Positions 5,918 to 14,265 of a DNA stretch of 60,068 bases are shown here, one piece after another. The notes under the pieces were generated by a model. It was not told the DNA's origin. It worked only from the letters and a program-made list of their open reading frames with translations, and made no database searches. Every line of letters starts with the position of its first letter. Within the stretch, counting starts at the first letter, position 1. This stretch comes from Pseudomonadota bacterium. GTDB taxonomy: Bacteria; Pseudomonadota; Gammaproteobacteria; Acidiferrobacterales; Acidiferrobacteraceae. A program made the position numbers and the translations under genes. The stretch spans positions 1 to 60,068 of the forward strand of contig JAJYDN010000006.1 in the NCBI GenBank assembly GCA_021777535.1, given 5' to 3'.

Positions 5918-6808
5918 TCAGGGCGGCGGTATCTCGCCGGAGACATCCGGTATCACATTATCGAAGCGGCTGTAGTCGACGACGTAGGTGTCCCCCCGCT
6001 TGGAGAGCACATCTTCCAGGCGGTGGCGGAGCAGGATGTCCTCAGGCCGGTAGACGTAGCGCGCGTGGATGCCCTGGGAAAGGGTTTCGTCGAGACCGGA
6101 CAAAATGACGACGATCTGCGCGTCGGCGGTGCGCAGCTGGTTGTAGTCGTAGCCATAGAGGGGGCTTTCCTTTGTGATCGGGTGCATGATCATCCAGGAG
6201 TAGGAGAAGGTGGGATTGCTCTTGCGCAGCAGGGGCAGGTCGTAGAAGCGGCGCATGGCGTGGCCTTCGGGACTTACCTCGTTGCGCAACAGTGTCGCCT
6301 CGACACGCGCCTCGAGAATCTGGTTGCCGCGCTTGTTGGCGGCGCGGAACATGAGTGTCGGTACGCCGTAATAGGCGCTGACGACCGCATGGCGGGTGAA
6401 GACGATGCGGGCGCGGGGGCGTGAAAAACGCGCATAGGCAAGGCCGGTGGCGAGCGCAAGCCCGAAGAGGCCGACGAGGGATTCGAGCGTCATCAGGATG
6501 TTGGCGAAGAACGTGCCCGGATACATGATGCCGTAGCCGATCGTCGCCATGGTCTGGACGCTGAAAAAGAAGGCATCCAGGAAGGATCCGGGGCGGGAAT
6601 GGACGATCGCGGCCGGCTGCGCCCAGTAGGCAAGGGCGAACAGCATGTTGACGCCGAGAAAGAGCAGGCCGACACCCAGCACGAAGCGGGGCCAGCCCAT
6701 GGTCAGCAAGGCATGGTACAGGTCACCCAAAAGGTCGGGCAGCCGGTCGCGCCAGGCTATGCGCGGCGGACGCGGGGACGGTTGCGGGTCGGATGTGCGC
6801 TGCGGCAT
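5918..6808 (-). CDS. KirBac-type inward-rectifier potassium channel
   Basis: 296 residues from ATG 6808; an upstream in-frame start at 6958 adds an Arg-rich stretch unlike the family. The order is that of KirBac channels: a slide helix (DLLGDLYHALLTMGWP), TM1 near residues 42-62, the pore helix FFFSVQTMA, the selectivity filter TIGYG (89-93), TM2 near 104-124, then a C-terminal immunoglobulin-like cytoplasmic domain with LMFRAANKRGNQI and LPLLRKSNPTFSYSW. It should conduct K+ across the inner membrane as a tetramer. It stands alone, minus strand, about 180 bp from the divergent SRP RNA gene. K+ channels help acidophiles keep a reversed membrane potential, but acidophily is only inferred here. 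Confidence 0.93.
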   Translation of the reverse strand: MPQRTSDPQPSPRPPRIAWRDRLPDLLGDLYHALLTMGWPRFVLGVGLLFLGVNMLFALAYWAQPAAIVHSRPGSFLDAFFFSVQTMATIGYGIMYPGTFFANILMTLESLVGLFGLALATGLAYARFSRPRARIVFTRHAVVSAYYGVPTLMFRAANKRGNQILEARVEATLLRNEVSPEGHAMRRFYDLPLLRKSNPTFSYSWMIMHPITKESPLYGYDYNQLRTADAQIVVILSGLDETLSQGIHARYVYRPEDILLRHRLEDVLSKRGDTYVVDYSRFDNVIPDVSGEIPPP

Positions 6809-6932
6809 GGCCGTTTCGCCGGGATGGGCTGGTCTGATGGCTGGCTCAAGGCTGCCACGAAAAAGGCAGGTGCGCAAATCACCCAAACGCCGCCCGCAGG
6901 CGTGCCGCCGGTAGGCCCTGTACCGGAAAGTG

Positions 6933-6941
6933 TGGTAATCT
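6933..6941 (+). promoter_or_regulatory. ffs: Extended -10 promoter candidate for the SRP RNA gene
   Basis: TGG followed by TAATCT gives an extended -10 element (TGnTAATCT). No good -35 lies 17-18 bp upstream. A start near 6948 would precede the predicted mature RNA by about 40 nt. Confidence 0.35.
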
Positions 6942-6987
6942 CTGGTCCGTCGGAGCAATCCGGCGCGCAGGCAGAAAAACGCGTTAT

Positions 6988-7099
6988 GGCGGTGACGGTC
7001 GACCCCCGCTGTGGCGATCGATCGTGAACCCGGTCAGGTCCGGAAGGAAGCAGCCGCAGCGATCCGGTCGGGTGCAGTGAAGGGCCGGCCCAAGCCGCC
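6988..7099 (+). ncRNA. ffs: 4.5S signal recognition particle RNA
   Basis: The universally conserved domain IV core is plain: GGTCAGGTCCGGAAGGAAGC (about 7035-7054), with the asymmetric loop and GGAA tetraloop that bind Ffh. Flanking sequence folds into one long hairpin, and the 5' GGCGG pairs with the 3' CCGCC to close it at about 112 nt. Exact ends are estimated from that pairing. It lies directly upstream of dnaX, as in many gammaproteobacteria. It forms the SRP with Ffh for co-translational membrane targeting. Confidence 0.92.
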
Positions 7100-7124
7100 A
7101 CCCTATTGGTGCTTGAGGATCTCG

Positions 7125-8771
7125 ATGAGCTATTTGGTGCTCGCACGCAAGTGGCGGCCGCGTACGTTTGCCGAGCTCGTCGGCCAGGAGCCAGTCGTCG
7201 AGGCGCTCCGTTATGCCTTGGCCGCAGGACGTCTCCATCACGCTTATCTTTTCAGTGGCATTCGCGGCGTCGGCAAGACCACCGTGGCCCGCATCCTGGC
7301 CAAGGCCCTGAATTGCGAGCAGGGGGTCGTGGCCGAACCCTGCGGGCAGTGCGCGGCTTGCCGGGAAATCGATGAGGGACGGTTCATCGACCTGATCGAG
7401 GTGGATGCGGCATCACGCACCAAGGTCGACGACACGCGGGAGCTGCTCGACAATGTCCAGTACGCGCCGACGCGTGGGCGATTCAAGGTCTACCTGATCG
7501 ACGAAGTCCACATGTTGTCGGCGCATAGCTTCAACGCGCTGCTGAAAACCCTCGAAGAGCCGCCCCCGCACGTCAAGTTCATTCTCGCCACAACCGATCC
7601 GCAGCGCCTGCCGGTCACGGTGTTGTCGCGCTGTCTCAAGTTTACGCTGCGCCGCCTGCGCGACGACCAGATCGCCGCCCAGCTGCGGCGCGTGCTCGGC
7701 GCCGAAGAGATCGAATACGAGGAGCCGGCGCTGGCGGCACTGGCGCGGGCCGCCGATGGCAGTGTGCGCGATGCGCTGAGCCTTGCGGATCAGGCCCTGG
7801 CGGCCGGTGGCGGACGGGTGCGGGCCGGCGCCGTGCAGGAGATGCTGGGTCTCATAGCGCCGGATTTCGTGCGGCGGCTGATCGAGGCATTGGCGCGTCA
7901 TGATGCGCGCGAGGTGATGGATCTGGCGGAAGAGGCCTACACGCTCGGTTTCGGGATGGAGGCGCTGCTGGACGAGCTGCTGCGGGCGCTGCATGAGCTC
8001 GCGCTTGCGAAGGCGGAGTGTCCGGTGGCGGAGGCGTGGGCGCCGGTGGTCGCCGCCGGGGCGCCGCTTGCTGCCGATGAGATCCAGCTGTATTACGAGA
8101 TCGGCTGTCTGGGCCGCCGCCAGCTGGGGGTGGCGCCGGATCCGCGCACGGGTGTGAAGATGACCTTGCTGCGGATGCTCGCCTTCAGGCTCGCGGAAGC
8201 GCCGTCCGGGGGGCGGGTGGCCGCGGCTTCTACGGCCGCACCGGCACGATCGGCGCCACCACCGCGCGCGCAGCCGGCGCCGCAGGCAGAAAGGGAAATG
8301 GCGGTGCCAGGATCCGCGCCGGCCGCGGCCCCCGCACCGGTTCAGGAGGCAGCACCCGCGGCGCGCGCTGGCGGCGGACAGGCCGCGACGGCACTGGAAG
8401 GTGCGGCGGTACTCGAGGCATTGCCGCTTACGGGGCTTGTGCGGCATTTGGCCCAGAATGCGGTGCTCACGCGCATGGGTGAGGACCGGGTGTCGCTCAG
8501 CCTCGATCCGGCGGCGGCGCATCTTTTGAACGACGAACGGGTCCGGTTGTTGCGGGAGGCGCTCAGTACCCATTATGGGCACCCGGTGATCCTGTCGGTG
8601 ACATCCGGCACGAGCACGGCGGCGACCCCCGCGAACCTGCGCCGGCAGGCCGATGATCGGGCCATGCAGGAGGCGCTCACGGCCTTGCAGAGCGATCCGG
8701 CCGTCGAAGCGCTGCGGCGGGAGTTCAACGCACGGGTGCAGGAAGAAAGTGTGCGGCCGGTACGGGATTGA
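7125..8771 (+). CDS. dnaX: DNA polymerase III tau/gamma subunit
   Basis: 548 residues from ATG 7125 (TGAGGA box seven bases upstream). AAA+ clamp-loader ATPase: MSYLVLARKWRP start, Walker A GIRGVGKTT, a four-Cys zinc site (CEQGVVAEPCGQCAAC), Walker B VYLIDEVHML, sensor 1 FILATTDPQRLP and an SRC arginine finger (VTVLSRC). A low-complexity Ala/Pro-rich linker (about residues 370-425) leads to a C-terminal tau-like domain that would contact DnaE and DnaB. It is shorter than the 643-residue E. coli tau. No A-AAA-AAG slippery heptamer was seen, so a shorter gamma form by frameshifting is not supported. Followed by ybaB and recR, the usual gene trio. Confidence 0.97.
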   Translation: MSYLVLARKWRPRTFAELVGQEPVVEALRYALAAGRLHHAYLFSGIRGVGKTTVARILAKALNCEQGVVAEPCGQCAACREIDEGRFIDLIEVDAASRTKVDDTRELLDNVQYAPTRGRFKVYLIDEVHMLSAHSFNALLKTLEEPPPHVKFILATTDPQRLPVTVLSRCLKFTLRRLRDDQIAAQLRRVLGAEEIEYEEPALAALARAADGSVRDALSLADQALAAGGGRVRAGAVQEMLGLIAPDFVRRLIEALARHDAREVMDLAEEAYTLGFGMEALLDELLRALHELALAKAECPVAEAWAPVVAAGAPLAADEIQLYYEIGCLGRRQLGVAPDPRTGVKMTLLRMLAFRLAEAPSGGRVAAASTAAPARSAPPPRAQPAPQAEREMAVPGSAPAAAPAPVQEAAPAARAGGGQAATALEGAAVLEALPLTGLVRHLAQNAVLTRMGEDRVSLSLDPAAAHLLNDERVRLLREALSTHYGHPVILSVTSGTSTAATPANLRRQADDRAMQEALTALQSDPAVEALRREFNARVQEESVRPVRD

Positions 8772-9041
8772 GCGGGTCTCCTGGAAGAAGCGGGAGGTCC
8801 ACGCGGCAGCGCAGACCTTATTGTCGGCCCCTCGTGCGAACGGAAGGTGGATAGCCGTTTTGATCGCGGCAAAAGGGCGGCGTGCGGGCGGTTTGCTGCC
8901 CATTTAGGGTCTTTGCGCCCCTTGGCGGCGCGGCCGTCAGCATGCGGCGGCAACGGGCGGCAGGACGATTTCATGACAATTGCACCGGCGGCTGCCGATC
9001 GCCCAATGGGAGACGGCCGCCGGTTTCTGTGCGGAGGTTCT

Positions 9042-9362
9042 ATGAAAGGCGGGTTGGGGCAGTTAATGAAGCAGGCGCAGGCCATGCAGGAAAACCTGCG
9101 CAAGGCGCAAGAGCAGCTTGCCACGATCGAGGTGGAGGGACAGGCGGGCGGCGGGCTCGTGAAGGTGACCGTTACCTGCCGCAACGTGGTGCGCAAGGTG
9201 CAGATCGACGGCGCGCTCATGCAGGAAGAGCGGGAAGTCATCGAGGACCTTCTTGCGGCGGCCATGAACGATGCCCTGCGCAAGGCCGAGCAGCTGAGCC
9301 AGGACAGACTCCAGGGCCTCACGGCGGGCCTCAATATCCCCGGACTCAATCTGCCTTTTTGA
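9042..9362 (+). CDS. ybaB: Nucleoid-associated protein YbaB/EbfC
   Basis: 106 residues. Start ATG 9042 is favoured by GCGGAGG upstream; the reading frame stays open farther 5' (from 8847) but that part does not resemble the family. The N-terminus [18 protein letters not shown] is typical, followed by the strand-rich middle [13 protein letters not shown], a helix [22 protein letters not shown] and a Gly/Pro-rich tail [11 protein letters not shown]. It forms a dimer that binds DNA and coats the nucleoid. Its stop TGA overlaps the recR start (TGATG), so the two are translationally coupled. The 270 bp between dnaX and this gene hold no other gene. Confidence 0.95.
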   Translation: MKGGLGQLMKQAQAMQENLRKAQEQLATIEVEGQAGGGLVKVTVTCRNVVRKVQIDGALMQEEREVIEDLLAAAMNDALRKAEQLSQDRLQGLTAGLNIPGLNLPF

Positions 9363-9961
9363 TGGTTCACGAAAGCGAAGCCATAGAGGCGCTGAAGCGG
9401 GCGCTGCGCCGCCTGCCCGGCATCGGCCCGAAGGCCGCGCAGCGGATCGCGTTTCATCTGCTTGGGCGGGATCGCGCGGCGGCAAGAGACATCGCACGCG
9501 CTCTCGAGCAGGCGGTGGCGCGCGTTGGCCACTGTCAGGTCTGCAACAATTTTAGTGAAACGGAAATGTGTACGATCTGCGCGTCACCGCGGCGCGCGAC
9601 GGGCCTTTTGTGCGTGGTGGAATCCCCGGCGGATCTCGTGTCCCTGGAGCAGTCGGGTGCGTTTTCTGGCACCTATTTCGTACTGATGGGACGGTTGTCG
9701 CCGCTCGAGGGAATCGGTCCGGAGCAGATCGGGATCCCGCGGCTCGAGAATCTTCTGGAAGGCGGCGCGGTCCGCGAGGTGATATTGGCGACGAATGCCA
9801 CCGTAGAGGGGGAGGCCACGGCACACTATATCAGTGAGATCGCGCACCGCCGGGGATTGCTCGCCACGCGTATCGCCTATGGCGTACCGGTAGGTGGAGA
9901 GCTCGAATACATAGACCGTGGCACGCTCGCCAAGGCTTTCTCGGGACGGCGCGAGGCCTGA
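9362..9961 (+). CDS. recR: Recombination mediator protein RecR
   Basis: 199 residues, the usual length. Helix-hairpin-helix LRRLPGIGPKAAQRIA near the N-terminus, a zinc-finger with Cys pairs in CQVCNNFSETEMCTIC, then a Toprim domain with VVESPADLVSLE and the C-terminal RIAYGVPVGGELEYID signature. With RecF/RecO it loads RecA at gapped DNA. Starts at ATG 9362, sharing bases with the ybaB stop. A decayed pterin dehydratase gene lies tail-to-tail with it. Confidence 0.97.
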   Translation: MVHESEAIEALKRALRRLPGIGPKAAQRIAFHLLGRDRAAARDIARALEQAVARVGHCQVCNNFSETEMCTICASPRRATGLLCVVESPADLVSLEQSGAFSGTYFVLMGRLSPLEGIGPEQIGIPRLENLLEGGAVREVILATNATVEGEATAHYISEIAHRRGLLATRIAYGVPVGGELEYIDRGTLAKAFSGRREA

Positions 9962-9964
9962 GGC

Positions 9965-10243
9965 AGGCAGCGCGTCGATGCGGGCGGCGCAGAAGGAGTC
10001 GTTTCCGCTCAGGGCGGCGATCGCGTGGGTCGTATGGCGCACCGTGCAACGGTCGGTATATACGCTCACGAAGACCATGGTCGCGTAAAGGTTTTTGAAG
10101 ACGACTTCGCGGCGGATGGCCGCGGCTCCGGCGTCGAGGGACCAGCGGGGAACCGGCGAAAGGAATGCGCGCCGCGCCGTTGGCGTCAACGGCGCGATGC
10201 CGCCCTCGCAGGCCTTGCCGGAAAGTGTGCAGAGGTCGTCCAT
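9965..10243 (-). pseudogene. phhB: Decayed 4a-hydroxytetrahydrobiopterin dehydratase
   Basis: The first ~60 codons from ATG 10243 match pterin-4a-carbinolamine dehydratase: DLCTLSGKACEGGIAPLTP, then VPRWSLD and REVVFKNLYATMVFV. The reading then jumps straight to DRCTVRHTTHAIAALSGND and ARIDALPA, which is the family's C-terminal end. The roughly 17 residues in between, including the catalytic HHPDL segment, are missing in frame. The usual stop after the ALPA end is also lost, so the frame runs on antisense to recR until 9584. Catalytic loop gone and stop lost indicate a pseudogene. PCD recycles the pterin cofactor of phenylalanine hydroxylase or serves molybdopterin enzymes; no partner gene is nearby. 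Confidence 0.7.
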
Positions 10244-10314
10244 GGGTGTTCTGCGCGGATTGCCGCAAGATGGCGTCGCCCGTCCTCCCTGTGGCGGAAC
10301 ACTGGCCGGCCGCC

Positions 10315-10343
10315 TTGGGGGGCGCTTGCGGCTGTGCTAGAGT
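10315..10343 (+). promoter_or_regulatory. Promoter candidate for orn
   Basis: TTGGGG, 17-bp spacer, TAGAGT, preceded by TG two bases before the spacer end (TGTGC). About 50 bp upstream of the orn start codon. Moderate match to sigma-70. Confidence 0.4.
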
Positions 10344-10392
10344 CGCGCATTCGCGTACTGGTTGTGTTTAAGCTCATTTGCCGGAGGAAGGC

Positions 10393-10953
10393 ATGCCGCA
10401 GGATCCGAACGCCCTCGTCTGGATCGATCTGGAGATGACAGGACTCCGGCCCGATACGGATACGATCATCGAGATTGCGACCGTGGTGACCGATAGTCAG
10501 CTGAACGTGATCGCCCAGGGTCCGGTGCTCGCCATTCACCAGACAGACGAGGTGCTGCGCGGCATGGACGAATGGAATCAGAAGACCCATGGGCAATCGG
10601 GTCTCGTCGATCGCATCCGCGCCTCGCAGATCGGCTTGGCGGAAGCCGAGCGGCAGACGCTGGCGTTTCTGGAGCCGCTCGTTGCGCGGAACCGGTCGCC
10701 ACTGTGCGGCAACAGCATCTGTCAGGACCGGCGCTTTCTGGCCCGGCTCATGCCCACCCTCGAATCCTATCTGCATTACCGCAATCTCGATGTAAGCAGC
10801 GTCAAGGAACTGATCCGCCGCTGGCGTCCCGAATGGATGGGTGGATTCAGCAAGCAGAACACCCACCGTGCGCTCGATGACATCCTCGAGTCGATCGCCG
10901 AGCTGCGCCACTACCGCGCCCATCTGTTTCCCGGCCATGACGGAGCGGCCTGA
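10393..10953 (+). CDS. orn: Oligoribonuclease
   Basis: 186 residues from ATG 10393, with GGAGGAAG immediately upstream; a TTG five codons earlier overlaps that box and is rejected. DEDDh exonuclease: Exo [11 protein letters not shown] (Asp, Glu), Exo II within [13 protein letters not shown], and Exo [12 protein letters not shown] with the catalytic His and Asp. It hydrolyses 2-5-nt RNAs, including pGpG, the linear product of EAL phosphodiesterases. It therefore would complete c-di-GMP breakdown started by the EAL protein encoded at 49.5-51.6 kb. The next gene begins inside its last codons. Confidence 0.97.
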   Translation: MPQDPNALVWIDLEMTGLRPDTDTIIEIATVVTDSQLNVIAQGPVLAIHQTDEVLRGMDEWNQKTHGQSGLVDRIRASQIGLAEAERQTLAFLEPLVARNRSPLCGNSICQDRRFLARLMPTLESYLHYRNLDVSSVKELIRRWRPEWMGGFSKQNTHRALDDILESIAELRHYRAHLFPGHDGAA

Positions 10954-12295
10954 GCCCGTCGCCCTCTACGATCGTGCGGGTCTGCGTGCATGGCGGGCCC
11001 GGAACAAAGACGCCGCGCAGGCAGAGGCTTGCGTGCACGCCGTGACCGATGACATCACACTGCGGTTTCCCGCGGCACGCACGGTGGCGGTCATAGGCGG
11101 CGTCTCGCCCTGGCCGTCGGCCACCCTCTGGCAGGAGTCCCTGCAGACGCGGGGGCGGATTGTCATGGCCGGCGGCATGGAAGAGATTGGCAGTCGCCTG
11201 GACGCAGCCGAGGTCATCGTCGATGCGGTCCTCGATGGCGGCGTCGCCACTGCATGTGCGCCACAGACGCTGGCCATGCTGGCGCAGGCGCGGGCCCCGA
11301 TCGTGGCCCTGGGGATACCGGCCTGCGTTGATCCGGATCGGGGCACCGTGGCGGAGAGGGCGTACCGGGCGCGCGTTACCTATCTCGATGGTGCGACGGC
11401 AATCGGTATCTGGACGGGTGCGGGGCGCGAGCATTGTGGACAATTCCAGCAGGTGGCGCCGGCCTCATGCGAGGGGCCGGTACGCGCGCTCATCCCCGGC
11501 GCCGGTTTCCTGCGTGACTGTCTCGTACACCGGCCGTGGCATGCCCACAAGGGCATGGCCGGCACGGTCCTCGTGATCGGCGGAGACGAAGGGATGCCAG
11601 GCGCGGTGCGGCTGGCGGCGGCCGGCGCCTATCGCGCGGGAGCAGGCCTCGTGGCGGCGGTCGTGCATGCGTGCAATGCGCCCGGGCTCTCTGCAGCCTA
11701 TCCGGAACTGATCGCGCTCGAGGCTTCGCAGGCAGGGCGCATGTGGGCGCGGGCCGACGTGGTCGTGATCGGACCCGGACTCGGGCGCGGCCCGTTCGCG
11801 GCGGCGCAGTGGGCCGCGTGGACCGAACGGCGCATCCCGACCGTGGTGGATGGCGATGGACTCTATTGGCTTGCGCAGGAGGGGGGTGTGGCGGCCGATG
11901 TTGTGACGCCACACGAAGGCGAAGCGGCGCGCCTGCTCGGCTGTGCGGTCGCCGACGTGAGTGCGGACCGGCCGGGGGCGGCGCGCGCCATTGCGCGGCG
12001 CTATGCAGCGGTATGCGTATTAAAGGGTGGCGGCACGATCATCGATGACGGCGCGGCGACATGGGTGTGCCCCTTCGGGAATCCCGGGATGGCGACAGCG
12101 GGGATGGGCGATGTCCTGGCGGGGATAATCGGATCGTTACGGGCCCAGGGCAGCGATGCGCGGTCCGCCGCGATAGCCGGTGTATTTCTGCACGCGCATG
12201 CCGGGGATGCCGCTGCAGCGCGGATCGGACCCCGCGGCCTTGTCGCCCGTGACGTGGTCAGGGAGATCCCGGGGTGTCTCAGTCACTATCTCTGA
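10937..12295 (+). CDS. nnr: Bifunctional NAD(P)HX repair enzyme; dehydratase intact, epimerase half degenerate
   Basis: 452 residues from ATG 10937, overlapping orn by 17 bp. The C-terminal ~250 residues are a canonical ADP/ATP-dependent NAD(P)HX dehydratase: [49 protein letters not shown] and [16 protein letters not shown]. The N-terminal ~200 residues align by position with the YjeF epimerase domain, but its nucleotide loop GxGNNGGDG is replaced by [14 protein letters not shown]. The conserved AVDxPSG has become ALGIPACV, removing the Asp. The epimerase is thus probably inactive, although the domain is retained as a scaffold. It repairs hydrated NADH/NADPH. Confidence 0.88.
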   Translation: MTERPEPVALYDRAGLRAWRARNKDAAQAEACVHAVTDDITLRFPAARTVAVIGGVSPWPSATLWQESLQTRGRIVMAGGMEEIGSRLDAAEVIVDAVLDGGVATACAPQTLAMLAQARAPIVALGIPACVDPDRGTVAERAYRARVTYLDGATAIGIWTGAGREHCGQFQQVAPASCEGPVRALIPGAGFLRDCLVHRPWHAHKGMAGTVLVIGGDEGMPGAVRLAAAGAYRAGAGLVAAVVHACNAPGLSAAYPELIALEASQAGRMWARADVVVIGPGLGRGPFAAAQWAAWTERRIPTVVDGDGLYWLAQEGGVAADVVTPHEGEAARLLGCAVADVSADRPGAARAIARRYAAVCVLKGGGTIIDDGAATWVCPFGNPGMATAGMGDVLAGIIGSLRAQGSDARSAAIAGVFLHAHAGDAAAARIGPRGLVARDVVREIPGCLSHYL

Positions 12296-12738
12296 ACTGG
12301 CGGCTCGCCGATCAGGCGCAGACTACACATCTTGGCGCGGTGCTTGGGCCGAAATTGCAGGCGGGCGACCGGATTTTGCTGCGCGGTGATCTCGGTGCCG
12401 GCAAGACCGCGCTCGCCGCAGCCATCCTGGCCGGACGCGGATATGCAGGGGCGGTGAAGAGCCCTACCTATACCCTGGTCGAAGAATACGCGCTGGAAGA
12501 CCTGCGGATCGTGCATGCCGATCTGTATCGGCTGCGGGATTGCGCCGAACTCGATGCGATCGGCTGGCGTGATTATGATGACGGGCACACGGCCTTTCTG
12601 ATCGAATGGCCGGAGCGCGGCGGCGTGCTCGGGGGCGATATTGACGTTTCGCTTTCGGTGACCGATGATGGCCGGCAGGCGCGGCTGCGCAGTCTGTCGC
12701 CGCGGGGAGAGGAGATTCTCAGAAGCTTGGACCGGTGA
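12274..12738 (+). CDS. tsaE: tRNA threonylcarbamoyladenosine biosynthesis ATPase TsaE
   Basis: 154 residues from GTG 12274, overlapping the end of nnr by 22 bp. P-loop GDLGAGKTAL near residue 40, then KSPTYTLVEEY, HADLYRL and the acidic LIEWPERGG, all hallmarks of TsaE (YjeE). With TsaB and TsaD it makes t6A at position 37 of ANN-decoding tRNAs. The arrangement nnr-tsaE-amiC is the standard proteobacterial order. Its TGA overlaps the GTG of amiC. Confidence 0.95.
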   Translation: MSQSLSLNWRLADQAQTTHLGAVLGPKLQAGDRILLRGDLGAGKTALAAAILAGRGYAGAVKSPTYTLVEEYALEDLRIVHADLYRLRDCAELDAIGWRDYDDGHTAFLIEWPERGGVLGGDIDVSLSVTDDGRQARLRSLSPRGEEILRSLDR

Positions 12739-14213
12739 AACGTCTTCTTTTCGTCGTCACTGTCGCGCTCTGTTGCGGTTTCGTATCGGGAGCGCGGGGC
12801 GCCATTCGGGTTGGTGAGCCCATTGTCCACGCCACGCGGCAGGCATGGCTCGTGCAGCTTTCCGCGGCGCGGGATCTCGTCTGGCGTTCCTTTTCCCTCT
12901 CTCATCCCGCGCGTATCGTCCTCGACCTGCATGGTGTGACGCTGCCCGATAGCGACACCGTCTGGCCCGAAAACAGGGGCGTCATCAAAGACATCCGCGT
13001 TTTCCGCCACCGCGACGGCATGGTCCGCTTCGTTTTCGATCTGGCACACAAGACGTCCTACCTCGTCACGAACATGCCAGGCGGTCTCACCGTATCGGTG
13101 TCCCGGCAGGCCGCACGGGTGGCCCGGGCGCTGCGGGCGACCCCGGCGCGGGCGGCCGTCGAGGCACCGCAATCCCCCTCGGACCTCGTCATCGCCATCG
13201 ATCCGGGACATGGCGGCATCGACACCGGTGCCTGCGGAATCGATGGGATCTGCGAAAAGAACGTCGTGCTGCGGATCGGCCTCGACCTCGCGGCCATGAT
13301 CGACGCCACACCCGGACTGCATGCCTACCTGACGCGTCACGGCAACTACTATGTGCCGCTGCGCACGCGGGTGCTGAAGGCCGAAGCCCACCACGCCGCC
13401 GCCTTCATCTCGATCCATGCCAATTCGCTGCCGGGTCCGGAAGGGCGGACGATCCGGGGCGCGGAGATCTTCATCCTTTCCCGGCACGGGGTGAGCCGCG
13501 AGGCGCGCTGGCTGGCCCGCAGCGAAAACGCGGCCGACCAGGTAGGGTCGGTGCACTTCGGTGCCCATAGCAGTTTCCTGCACGATATCCTGCTCAACAT
13601 GACGCAAAACGGGACGCGGCGGGCAAGCTATCAGCTGGCAGGCGACATCCTCCGGCAGATCGGCCAGATGGAGCCGATCCACGTGGATTACGTGCAGAAG
13701 GCGAATTTTCTGGTGCTCGAGTCGCCGACCATTCCGTCGGTGCTGATCGAAACGGCGTTCATTTCGAATCCGCGGATGGCTTTCAGGCTGAACAATCCCG
13801 TGTACGATGATGACCTCGCGCGCGCCATCTGGCGGGGCGTGGTGGCCGATGCGCCGGCGTTGCGCGCCCGCCTCGGGGAAACACCGCTGCCGCGCCTCTA
13901 CATGGTGCGGGCCGGCGATACCCTGTCGGGAATCGCGAGCCGCTTCCATGTGTCGGTGGCGGCGTTGCAGAGGGCCAATGCCCTGCGTGGCGCGGTCGTG
14001 TACGCGGGGACCGAGCTGCACATCCCGGGGCACGGGGCGCCACCGCGGCCGCCCAGGGTGCCCCCGCGCCTCTACATGGTGCGGGCCGGCGAGACCTTGT
14101 CGGGAATCGCGAGCCGCTTCCATGTGTCGCTGGCGGCGTTGCGTGAGGCGAATGCGATGAAAGGCTCGACACTGTATGCGGGCACCCGGCTGCGCATCCC
14201 GCCGCGCACCTAG
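12735..14213 (+). CDS. amiC: N-acetylmuramoyl-L-alanine amidase with AMIN and two LysM domains
   Basis: 492 residues from GTG 12735. A Sec signal peptide (KRLLFVVTVALCCGFVSG) is followed by an AMIN domain (about 25-120) that targets the division septum. Next is the zinc amidase (about 150-370): VIAIDPGHGGIDTGA, the zinc Glu in CEKNVVL, ISIHANS and the second Glu in VLIETAFISN. The C-terminus has two LysM peptidoglycan-binding repeats (about 387-430 and 445-490), nearly identical in DNA sequence. It cleaves septal peptidoglycan in the periplasm during daughter-cell separation, normally activated by an EnvC/NlpD-type LytM factor not seen here. E. coli AmiC lacks LysM; the LysM-tailed form is like E. 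coli AmiD-type or Pseudomonas AmiB homologues. Confidence 0.95.
   Translation: MKRLLFVVTVALCCGFVSGARGAIRVGEPIVHATRQAWLVQLSAARDLVWRSFSLSHPARIVLDLHGVTLPDSDTVWPENRGVIKDIRVFRHRDGMVRFVFDLAHKTSYLVTNMPGGLTVSVSRQAARVARALRATPARAAVEAPQSPSDLVIAIDPGHGGIDTGACGIDGICEKNVVLRIGLDLAAMIDATPGLHAYLTRHGNYYVPLRTRVLKAEAHHAAAFISIHANSLPGPEGRTIRGAEIFILSRHGVSREARWLARSENAADQVGSVHFGAHSSFLHDILLNMTQNGTRRASYQLAGDILRQIGQMEPIHVDYVQKANFLVLESPTIPSVLIETAFISNPRMAFRLNNPVYDDDLARAIWRGVVADAPALRARLGETPLPRLYMVRAGDTLSGIASRFHVSVAALQRANALRGAVVYAGTELHIPGHGAPPRPPRVPPRLYMVRAGETLSGIASRFHVSLAALREANAMKGSTLYAGTRLRIPPRT
13890..14142 (+). repeat. Direct repeat encoding the two LysM domains of AmiC
   Basis: Positions 13890-13968 and 14064-14142 match at 76 of 79 bases, spaced by exactly 174 bp (58 codons). 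Two of the three differences change an amino acid (Asp/Glu, Val/Leu). High DNA identity suggests recent duplication or gene conversion of the module. Confidence 0.85.
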
Positions 14214-14229
14214 TCCTGGCAGAATTCGC

Positions 14230-14235
14230 TATACT
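14230..14235 (+). promoter_or_regulatory. -10 element candidate for the amino-acid permease
   Basis: TATACT, 31 bp before the permease start codon. No recognisable -35 hexamer lies 16-18 bp upstream. Confidence 0.3.
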
Positions 14236-14265
14236 TCCACGTTTTGAGCGGACGACGGGAGCGCC

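Noticed and set aside
7125-8771. Programmed frameshift producing a gamma form of DnaX
   Set aside because: No A-AAA-AAG type slippery heptamer was found; the GC-rich linker gives no support.
9831-10268. Separate 145-codon minus-strand ORF
   Set aside because: It overlaps the PCD pseudogene in another frame, is Arg/His-rich, and matches no family; it is a shadow frame.
10841-10936. Upstream start for the nnr gene inside orn
   Set aside because: The extra 32 codons are Ser/Thr-rich shadow of orn; ATG 10937 begins the family-like sequence.
12573-14123. Long minus-strand ORF opposite amiC
   Set aside because: Contains repeats mirroring the LysM duplication and no family motif; it is the antisense of a confidently identified gene.
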